64,000 nt of DNA from Actinoplanes sp. M2I2 (GTDB lineage: Bacteria > Actinomycetota > Actinomycetes > Mycobacteriales > Micromonosporaceae), in contig NZ_JALPVJ010000004.1 of assembly GCF_023544445.1 (NCBI RefSeq), positions 372,001-436,000 on the forward strand, written 5' to 3'. Position numbers and translations under genes: made by a program. This document shows, piece by piece, positions 11,455-17,747 of the stretch. How positions within the stretch are numbered: the first letter of the stretch is position 1; each line of letters begins with the position of its first letter. Under the pieces are notes generated by a model that saw nothing but the letters and a program-made list of their open reading frames with translations, was not told the origin of the DNA and made no database searches.

Positions 11455-11564
11455 CCTTTTATAGCTCAGAGGTTAGATACCGCTAGACCCTCCTCGAAGA
11501 CATTCGCGAGGTCTTGCTAGCGCACTCTAGCTATTTCGCTAGACAACCCGATACGGTGCAATGC
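11455..11564 (+). promoter_or_regulatory. CTAG-rich promoter region of the AAA ATPase gene
   Basis: CTAG, a rare tetranucleotide in high-GC DNA, occurs five times between 11451 and 11544. Two copies form the direct repeat CGCTAGAC at 11481-11488 and 11537-11544, 56 bp apart. A -10-like TACGGT at 11552-11557 lies seven bases before the GTG start at 11565, suggesting a leaderless transcript with the repeats as possible operator sites. Confidence 0.4.
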
Positions 11565-12773
11565 GTGGATCCGGTGAGGAACCCGTACGCCCCCGGCGCC
11601 GGCCAGCGCCCACCCGAGCTGGCCGGTCGTGACCGTGAGCTCGACGCCTTCGACGTGGTGCTCGAGCGCATCGCCCGGGGCCGCCCCGAGCGCAGCCTCG
11701 TCCTGACCGGCCTGCGCGGGGTCGGCAAGACCGTCCTGCTCAACACCCTGCGGTCGGCGGCGATCGGCCGGCTGTGGGGCACCGGCAAGATCGAGGCCCG
11801 GCCCGATCAGTCGCTGCGCCGCCCGGTGTCGGCCGCGCTCCACATGGCGATCCGCGAGCTCGCGCCCCACCACCGTGATCCCGACCGGGTCGACGAGGTG
11901 CTGGCGGTGCTCAAGGCGTTCGCGTTGCGGGCCAACGACAGCTCGGCCAAGCTGCGCGATCGGTGGGCACCCGGCATCGACGTGCCCCCGGCCCGGGGCC
12001 GCGCCGACTCGGGCGACATCGAGATCGACCTGGTCGAGCTGTTCACCGACGTGGCCTCGCTCGCCACCGACGTCGGCACCGGCATCGGGCTGTTCATCGA
12101 CGAGATGCAGGATCTGGGACCGGCCGACGTCTCCGCGCTGTGCGCCGCCTGCCATGAGCTGTCCCAGCTGGGCGCGCCGTTGATCGTGGTGGGCGCCGGT
12201 CTGCCTCATCTCCCGGCCGTGCTGTCCGCGGCCAAGTCGTACTCGGAACGTCTCTTCCGCTACCAGCGCATCGACCGGCTCGACCGGGTCGCGGCCGATC
12301 TCGCGCTCTGTGCGCCGGCCGCCCGCGAGCAGGTCGAGTACGAGGCCAAGGCGCTCGACCTGCTCTACGAGAAGTCCGGCGGATATCCGTACTTCGTCCA
12401 GGCGTACGGAAAGGCGACGTGGGATCACGCGCCGCAGTCCCCGGTGACCGACGCCGACGTCCGGGTGGCCGCTCCCGAGGCCGAGGCCGAGCTGGCCGTG
12501 GGCTTCTTCGGCTCCCGGTTCGAACGGGCCACCCCGGCCGAGCGCGACTACATGCGGGCGATGGCCACGCTCTCCGGCGACCACGGCAGCAACGACATGG
12601 ACGCGGCCGTTTCGACCGCCGACATCGCCACCGCCCTGGGCCGCAAGCCGGCCGGCCTGTCGCCGGCCCGCGACGCGCTGATCAAGAAGGGCCTCATCTA
12701 CTCGGGCGAGCGCGGCACCGTCGCCTTCACGGTGCCGCATTTCGGCCGTTACCTGCGCACGCAGCCGGTGTGA
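11565..12773 (+). CDS. AAA-type ATP-binding protein (STAND/Orc-like)
   Basis: 402 residues. 'AGRDRELDAFDVVLERI' leads into Walker A 'TGLRGVGKTVLLNTL', Walker B 'GLFIDEMQDL' and a sensor-1-like strand 'PLIVVGAGLPHLP'. The last 100 residues look like a winged helix ('DIATALGRKPAGLSPARDAL'). This layout is shared by Orc1/Cdc6-related and STAND ATPases of actinobacteria, for which no role is established; the proximity to origin elements is suggestive only. GTG at 11565 is preferred to 11514 or 11556 because a -10 hexamer lies seven bases before it. The DoxX gene follows after 27 bp. Confidence 0.75.
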   Translation: MDPVRNPYAPGAGQRPPELAGRDRELDAFDVVLERIARGRPERSLVLTGLRGVGKTVLLNTLRSAAIGRLWGTGKIEARPDQSLRRPVSAALHMAIRELAPHHRDPDRVDEVLAVLKAFALRANDSSAKLRDRWAPGIDVPPARGRADSGDIEIDLVELFTDVASLATDVGTGIGLFIDEMQDLGPADVSALCAACHELSQLGAPLIVVGAGLPHLPAVLSAAKSYSERLFRYQRIDRLDRVAADLALCAPAAREQVEYEAKALDLLYEKSGGYPYFVQAYGKATWDHAPQSPVTDADVRVAAPEAEAELAVGFFGSRFERATPAERDYMRAMATLSGDHGSNDMDAAVSTADIATALGRKPAGLSPARDALIKKGLIYSGERGTVAFTVPHFGRYLRTQPV

Positions 12774-12788
12774 TCGGCCTCCGGCGGG

Positions 12789-12794
12789 TATAAC
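12789..12794 (+). promoter_or_regulatory. -10-like element before the DoxX gene
   Basis: TATAAC ends six bases before the ATG at 12801, and no Shine-Dalgarno sequence is present, again suggesting a leaderless start. The last base departs from TANNNT. Confidence 0.35.
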
Positions 12795-12800
12795 CAGTTC

Positions 12801-13364
12801 ATGAAGCCCGTACGCACTGCTGCCCGCGCGATGCTCGCGTCGATCTTCGTCATCCAGGGCGTCCGGTCGCTCGTCAAACCCGACGCGACCACGGAGACCG
12901 CGAGCCGCGTGACCGACCGGATGAAGCCGCTCCTGGAGAAGGCCGATCCTCGCATCCCGACCGATGCCCGCACGCTGGTCCGCATCAAGGGCGCGAGCGA
13001 CACGATCGCCGGCCTGGCCCTGGCCACCGGCCACTTCACCCGGCCGGCCGCGTTCGTCCTCGCGGCCAACCTGGTGCCGACCACCATCGCCGGTCACCCG
13101 TTCTGGGACCGCTCGCGGCCCGACGCGAAGGTCCACCAGACCCAGTTCCTCAAGAACCTGGGCCTGCTCGGCGGCCTGCTGCTGGCCGCGGTCGACACCG
13201 AGGGGCGCCCCGGGCTGGGCTACCGCGCCAGCCACGCGGTCGACCGTTCCCAGCATTCGATCAAGCGTTCCCAGCGGTCGGTCAAGCGAGCCCTGCGCAC
13301 CGCCAAGCGGGAGGCCAAGATCGCTGCGATGAGCGCCGCGACGGCCCGCCGGCTGCCCGGCTAA
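12801..13364 (+). CDS. DoxX family membrane protein
   Basis: 187 residues. The pattern of a short first helix ('AMLASIFVIQGVRSL'), a loop with many charged residues, 'RIKGASDTIAGLALATGHFTRPAA', then 'NLVPTTIAGHPFWD' and 'QFLKNLGLLGGLLLAAVDT' is typical of DoxX proteins, small four-helix membrane proteins linked in some bacteria to thiol redox homeostasis. The tail is very basic with repeated 'SIKRSQRSVKRALRTAKRE' residues near 145-170 and is presumably cytoplasmic. Function in this organism is not known. Confidence 0.8.
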   Translation: MKPVRTAARAMLASIFVIQGVRSLVKPDATTETASRVTDRMKPLLEKADPRIPTDARTLVRIKGASDTIAGLALATGHFTRPAAFVLAANLVPTTIAGHPFWDRSRPDAKVHQTQFLKNLGLLGGLLLAAVDTEGRPGLGYRASHAVDRSQHSIKRSQRSVKRALRTAKREAKIAAMSAATARRLPG

Positions 13365-13491
13365 CAACCTCCCGGCGATCTCCCGCGTTAGAGCCGACGA
13401 GGGGCTCGGCCCCGCCATGACGCCGGTCTCCGGCTTCGTGGCCGGCATGGCTCCGCCGTGCCCGGAGGACGAGAGCGACGGGGGTCGCGCC

Positions 13492-14676
13492 ATGCCGGCG
13501 TTGGGGCAGCACGTACGGACTTCGAGGTCCGTGGCGATCGGGCTGGGGTGCCTCGGGGCGCTCTGGGCGGTCGGTTACTTCCTTCGGTCGTACGGAGGAC
13601 AGGCGCTCCGGTCGGAGGCCGGGCCCGACCCGGTCACCGCCTGGCTGATCGCCCTCGCCGGCGTCGCCGCGCTCGTCCTGGCCGCGTTCGCGCTGGCCGG
13701 CCCGGTCGCGCGTCGCTACGGGCGGTCGCGCCGACCGGTCGCCCTGGTGGCGGCCGCGCTGGCGCTGATGGCCGAGCCGGTCCGCGCGGCGATCGGCCTC
13801 GGTCATCTCGACCTGCTGCTGTTCGGCCTGGTCACCGCCGACGTGGTGGCGTTGCGCCGTTCGGCCTGGGCCCGGCGGCGAGCTGCCTGGTGGCCCGGGC
13901 CGGCGGCTTCCCGCCCGCCGCGCGGACGCCTCGGCACGCTGCGCCGATGCTGGTCGACCGGGACGTGGGCGGGCGCGGGCATCGGTGTCGCGTCCGCGCT
14001 GGCCTTCACCCCGATGCTGTTCATCCTGTATCTGGTCGTCACCCGGCGATGGCGGCCCGCACTGATCGCGGCCGGCACGGCGGCGGCGCTCCGGCTCACC
14101 GCGCTGCCGGCCGGGTCGCCCGGTCCTGTCCCGATCGACGGCGAGTCGCCGATCGGCGACCCGGCCAACCAGTCGCTCGCCGGACTGCTGGCCCGCCTCT
14201 ACGACTCGTCGAGCACGCCCGTGCTGGTCTGGTTGTCGTTCGCCGCGCTGCTGCTCGCGGTCGGGCTGATCCGCGCGCGGGCCGCGCACGCCGACGGCGA
14301 CGAGATCGCGGCGTTCACGCTGGTCGGGCTGACCGGAGCAGCCATCGCCCCGGTGACGTCCGGGCACGAGTTGATCTGGATGCTGCCGGCGGTGCTGATC
14401 CTGGTCGACGCGGCGGCCCGGCTGCGGGCCTCCCGGCGTAGGCGACGGCCTCGGCGCCCGACCGGGCTGGGCTACGCCGGAGCCGCGCTCGCCATCTACC
14501 TGATCATGGCCGCGCCTCCGGAGTGGACGGTGAGCTGGAACGCCTACGCCTTCACGGTGATCCTGCTGATGAACGCGTTGCCATGGCGGCCCGGCGTGGT
14601 GCCGGCGATCCGGCCCGTACGCCGGCCGGTCGAGCCCGCCCGGGTGCCGGCGATCCCCGGCCCTAGGGGCAGTTGA
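13492..14676 (+). CDS. GT87-like (DUF2029) polytopic membrane protein
   Basis: About 394 residues with eight or more membrane helices. 'GLGHLDLLLFGLVTADV' and 'NQSLAGLLARL' are the sort of signatures seen in the GT87 family, whose mycobacterial members are polyprenyl-phosphate-mannose-dependent mannosyltransferases. A strongly basic Arg patch near residue 325 should be cytoplasmic. ATG at 13492 is preceded by GGGGG; in-frame GTG 13417 and ATG 13447 are alternatives but their extra residues are Pro/Asp-rich. The gene converges with moaE and overlaps it by 14 bp. Acceptor and donor are unknown. Confidence 0.65.
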   Translation: MPALGQHVRTSRSVAIGLGCLGALWAVGYFLRSYGGQALRSEAGPDPVTAWLIALAGVAALVLAAFALAGPVARRYGRSRRPVALVAAALALMAEPVRAAIGLGHLDLLLFGLVTADVVALRRSAWARRRAAWWPGPAASRPPRGRLGTLRRCWSTGTWAGAGIGVASALAFTPMLFILYLVVTRRWRPALIAAGTAAALRLTALPAGSPGPVPIDGESPIGDPANQSLAGLLARLYDSSSTPVLVWLSFAALLLAVGLIRARAAHADGDEIAAFTLVGLTGAAIAPVTSGHELIWMLPAVLILVDAAARLRASRRRRRPRRPTGLGYAGAALAIYLIMAAPPEWTVSWNAYAFTVILLMNALPWRPGVVPAIRPVRRPVEPARVPAIPGPRGS

Positions 14677-15079
14677 CCCATTCCTCGGTGCCGTCCGCGA
14701 AGACCTGCCTCTTCCAGATCGGCAACCGCGCCTTGGCCTCGTCGACCAGCCGGGAGCAGGCCGCGAACGCCGCCGCCCGGTGGGCCGTGCTCACCGACGC
14801 GACCAGCGCGACGTCGCCGATGGCCAGCGTTCCCACGCGGTGCGAGACCGCGACCGCGTAGACGTCGGGGTCGATCTCGATCTCGGCGGCGACCTCGCGC
14901 AGCACCGCGGCGGCGCTGGGGTGGCCCTCGTACTCGAGCAGCGTCACGCCGCGCCCGTCGTCGTGGTCGCGCACGACACCCTGGAACGACACGACGGCGC
15001 CGGCCCGCGGGTCGGCCACCGCCTTTTCGTGGGCAGCCAGGTCGAGCGGGCTGTCCAGCACCTCGGCGATGACGATCAT
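14663..15079 (-). CDS. moaE: Molybdopterin synthase catalytic subunit MoaE
   Basis: 138 residues. MoaE, with thiocarboxylated MoaD, inserts the dithiolene sulfurs into precursor Z to make molybdopterin. Family features are 'GAVVSFQGVVRDHDDGRGV', 'LEYEGHPSAA', 'SHRVGTLAIGDVALVASVSTAHR' and 'LPIWKRQVFADG', the last containing the active-site Lys region. ATG overlaps the moeA stop by four bases, so translation is probably coupled. It is the last gene of moaC-mog-moeA-moaE. Confidence 0.96.
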   Translation of the reverse strand: MIVIAEVLDSPLDLAAHEKAVADPRAGAVVSFQGVVRDHDDGRGVTLLEYEGHPSAAAVLREVAAEIEIDPDVYAVAVSHRVGTLAIGDVALVASVSTAHRAAAFAACSRLVDEAKARLPIWKRQVFADGTEEWVNCP

Positions 15080-16311
15080 GGGCGCTCCCCGGTCACGAGT
15101 GGAAGTGGAAGGAAGGGGACTAGGTCGCCGGGCGCCGCCTCGGTGCCCGGCCGGACCACGACGAAGCCGTGAGCGTTGGACAGGCCACGCAGCATGGCCG
15201 AGCCGACGTGGCCCACCGGAGTGGCCGACCGTCCATCATGGTCGAGCCGGGCCAGGGCCAGATGCGTGTCGGCGCCGCGGCCGCGAACCTTCGTCGCCGC
15301 CTCGACCAGGGGCAGCGTGGGGGCCGGGCGACCGTGCAGGCCGGCCAGCAGCGGGGCGACCAGCGTGATCAGCGCGATCACGGCGGACTGGGGGTTGCCG
15401 GGCAGGCCGGCCAGGAAGCGCGGGCGCCCGTCCGGGCCGGGCACGCGGGCCAGCAACATCGGAAAACCCGGCCGGACGGCCACCGTGTTGACGATGTACT
15501 CGGCGCCCAGTTCGGCCAGCGCCGGGTGCAGGTGGTCGACCGGTCCGTGCATCGTGCCACCGGTCGTGCACACGAGCTCCGCGCCGGCCAGGGCGCCGCG
15601 CACGGCGCCGAGGTGCGCCTCGAGCGTGTCCTTGACCGGACCGTCGACGGCCTCCGGGGGCACCGCCGCGCCGTAGCGGCGCAGCCAGGCGGGCACCTGC
15701 GGGCCGAGCGAATCGCGCACCCGGCCGGCTCCCGGGGTGCCGCCGGTGAGCAGCTCGTCGCCGAACACGAGCAGCCCGGCACGCGGCCGCCGATAGACGT
15801 TGAGCGACTCATAACCGCAGGTGGCGGCGATGCCGATCACCGCCGGGTCGACCGCCGTGCCGACCGGCAGCAGCTCCTCGTCCTTGCCGGCCTCCTCGCC
15901 GGGCATGCGCCACTCGGGGACATAGCCGTCGCGCGGCTCGCCGCTCACCCGCCCGTCACCGTCGCGAGTGGACGCCTCGACGCGGACCAGCGCCTCGGCG
16001 CCGGCCGGCACCATCGCACCGGTGGCGATCTCGACGCAGGTGCCGTCCTCGGTCAGCGGCGGGGCGACGCCACCGGCCAGCACCCGGCCCACCGGCCGCC
16101 ACGGCCGGGGACCGCGCACGGCCCAGCCGTCGATGCTCGAGGTGGGAAAGGCCGGCAGGTCGGTCAGGGCGCGCAACGGCTCGGCCAGCGTGCGACCGTC
16201 GGCCTCGGGCAGGGCCACCGGCTCGGCCGGGCCGGCCGCCGCGCGACCGGCCGCATAGGCCAGCTCGCGGGCCGTCGCCCAGTCGACCGGGGTGGTGTCG
16301 TCGCTGCTCAC
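15076..16311 (-). CDS. moeA: Molybdopterin molybdenumtransferase MoeA
   Basis: 411 residues. MoeA inserts molybdate into adenylylated molybdopterin. The order of domains is standard: N-terminal 'EPLRALTDLPAFPTSSIDGWAV', 'EIATGAMVPAGAEALVRVE', then the molybdopterin-binding domain with 'LVCTTGGTMHGPVDHLHPAL' and 'FLAGLPGNPQSA', and a short C-terminal beta domain. The third motif normally reads TGGxSxG; here 'TGGTMHG' is a small deviation. GTG start at 16311. It follows the mog gene by 9 bp. Confidence 0.95.
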   Translation of the reverse strand: MSSDDTTPVDWATARELAYAAGRAAAGPAEPVALPEADGRTLAEPLRALTDLPAFPTSSIDGWAVRGPRPWRPVGRVLAGGVAPPLTEDGTCVEIATGAMVPAGAEALVRVEASTRDGDGRVSGEPRDGYVPEWRMPGEEAGKDEELLPVGTAVDPAVIGIAATCGYESLNVYRRPRAGLLVFGDELLTGGTPGAGRVRDSLGPQVPAWLRRYGAAVPPEAVDGPVKDTLEAHLGAVRGALAGAELVCTTGGTMHGPVDHLHPALAELGAEYIVNTVAVRPGFPMLLARVPGPDGRPRFLAGLPGNPQSAVIALITLVAPLLAGLHGRPAPTLPLVEAATKVRGRGADTHLALARLDHDGRSATPVGHVGSAMLRGLSNAHGFVVVRPGTEAAPGDLVPFLPLPLVTGERP

Positions 16312-16320
16312 CGCTCGAGC

Positions 16321-16815
16321 CTATCCAGCCGCACCGGACGAGGGATGGTCACCGCCGTGGATTTGATCGACGGTGTGCCTCAGGAGAGGTCCGAGAACGG
16401 CCAGACCGTCCTTGGCGCCGCCGGTCGAGCCGGGCAGATTGACGATCAGCGTGTGTCCGGCCACCCCGGCCAAGCCGCGGGAAAGAACCGCGGTGGGCAC
16501 TTTGTCACGGCTGTGGGCCCGGATCGCCTCGGCTATGCCGGGAATCTCGAAGTCGAGCAGCCCGCAAGTCGCCTCGGGGGTGCGGTCGGTCGGGGTGACC
16601 CCGGTGCCGCCGCTGGTCAGCACGACGTCGACACCGTCGGCGACGGCCAGCCGGAGCGCGTCGGCCACCGGCTCACCGTCCGGCACTACGACCGGGTCGC
16701 CGACCTCACAACCGAGTTCGCGGAGGCCGGTGACGAGGCGCGGGCCGCTCGTGTCGGCGTAGACGCCGGCGGCGGCGCGGTTGCTGGCCACGATGACCCG
16801 GGCCGTGATGGTCAT
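16321..16815 (-). CDS. mog: Molybdopterin adenylyltransferase (MogA/MoaB family)
   Basis: 164 residues. The enzyme adenylylates molybdopterin before MoeA acts. 'VVLTSGGTGVTPTDRTPEAT' is the diagnostic MogA/MoaB active-site segment, and 'LIVNLPGSTGGAKDGL' closes the substrate pocket. ATG at 16815 overlaps the moaC stop (ATGA), so translation is coupled; the in-frame extension to 16839 lies within moaC. MogA and MoaB cannot be told apart safely from sequence alone. Confidence 0.93.
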   Translation of the reverse strand: MTITARVIVASNRAAAGVYADTSGPRLVTGLRELGCEVGDPVVVPDGEPVADALRLAVADGVDVVLTSGGTGVTPTDRTPEATCGLLDFEIPGIAEAIRAHSRDKVPTAVLSRGLAGVAGHTLIVNLPGSTGGAKDGLAVLGPLLRHTVDQIHGGDHPSSGAAG

Positions 16816-17303
16816 GGACGGTCCTCCGGGCGTACCCACTCGCCGGTCTTGCCGCCCTCTTTGCGCAGGACCCGCACCGACTCGATGCTCGCCGCCGGGT
16901 CGACGGCCTTGATCATGTCGATCATCGTGAGGCCGGCGGTGGCGACCGCGGTGAGCGCCTCCATCTCGACACCCGTGCGGTCGGCCGTCTTGGTGGTGGC
17001 GGTGATCTCGACCGTCGTGCCGGTCAGCTCGAGATCGACGGTGACGCCGTGCAACCCGATCGGATGACAGAGCGGGATGAGGTCGGGAGTGCGCTTGGCG
17101 CCCATGATCCCGGCGAGCCGGGCCACGGCGATCGCGTCACCTTTGGGAAGTTCGTCACCACGCAACAGGGCGATCACCTCGGGGGTGGTCACCACTCGGC
17201 CGGCAGCGATGGCACGGCGCGCGCTCACCGTCTTGGCCGAGACGTCGACCATACGTGCGGCACCGGTCTCATCGACGTGAGTGAGCAGGGATTCGTCGGG
17301 CAT
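16812..17303 (-). CDS. moaC: Cyclic pyranopterin monophosphate synthase MoaC
   Basis: 163 residues. MoaC rearranges 3',8-cyclo-GTP, the MoaA product, into cyclic pyranopterin monophosphate. Conserved segments include 'MVDVSAKTVSARRAIAAG', 'GDAIAVARLAGIMGAKRT', 'IPLCHPIGLHGV' with the catalytic His, and 'TGVEMEALTAVATAGLTMIDM' near residues 113-133. It is the first gene of a four-gene moa operon. A TATAAA sequence at 17312-17317 on the minus strand lies eight bases before the ATG and may be its -10 element. Confidence 0.97.
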   Translation of the reverse strand: MPDESLLTHVDETGAARMVDVSAKTVSARRAIAAGRVVTTPEVIALLRGDELPKGDAIAVARLAGIMGAKRTPDLIPLCHPIGLHGVTVDLELTGTTVEITATTKTADRTGVEMEALTAVATAGLTMIDMIKAVDPAASIESVRVLRKEGGKTGEWVRPEDRP

Positions 17304-17718
17304 ACCGGGAGTTTATAGAAGCAACTTCCAAGAATCTCGTTCGCGTAATAGCGAGTCCTCGTCCACGATTCGGTCACGTCAAATGTTGGCGATCTATGCG
17401 CAGGTCAGAGACCATGTGACGGGCTGGGAAAACGGGGAACCGACACACGACCATTGGCAATCCGGAGCGTTAGACAAACGGCACGCTCCGCGACTTGGAC
17501 ACTGCGCCCAAATCGACGACTCAGGTAGCTAAGAGTCGTATGCCCGGGACGGCGTGTAGTCAAATCATCTCGTCTTATCATTTTCTGCGCAATGCGACAC
17601 GAATCGGTATCGACATCGCTTCTCGGTGAATATTGTTTGGCCTGTCGCGACGGACTTGCTTTTGAGAAACCGGAACTCTCCGGGTTACCCGACGGCCCAT
17701 ACCGCGAGGAGAAGAACG
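17304..17718 (+). other. Intergenic leader with two stable hairpins upstream of a GGDEF-EAL gene
   Basis: This 415-bp stretch is visibly less GC-rich than its neighbours. Two perfect 7-bp stems are present: CGGAGCG/CGCTCCG at 17463-17469 and 17484-17490 (14-base loop), and ACGACTC/GAGTCGT at 17516-17522 and 17533-17539 (10-base loop). They are followed by a short ORF and then the cyclic-di-GMP gene. I could not fit them to a riboswitch consensus I know. The left part also contains the moaC promoter. Confidence 0.4.
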
Positions 17719-17742
17719 ATGAACATCAACGACTGGGATTGA
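17719..17742 (+). CDS. Candidate leader peptide (7 codons)
   Basis: ATG at 17719 has an excellent ribosome site (AGGAGAAG at 17707-17714, spacing four) and encodes M-N-I-N-D-W-D before TGA at 17740-17742. The stop codon overlaps an in-frame TTG of the next gene and lies five bases before its GTG. It could couple or attenuate translation of the GGDEF-EAL gene. A sequencing frameshift joining the two is the main alternative. Confidence 0.4.
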   Translation: MNINDWD

Positions 17743-17747
17743 GGTTG

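Noticed and set aside
15169..17067. 632-codon plus-strand open frame opposite moeA, mog and moaC
   Set aside because: Antisense shadow; Gly/Arg/Gln-rich and no start signal.
17304..17747. Cyclic-di-GMP (GEMM) or ydaO riboswitch upstream of the GGDEF-EAL gene
   Set aside because: Hairpins are real but the conserved loop and receptor sequences of these classes could not be found; kept only as an unassigned structured leader.
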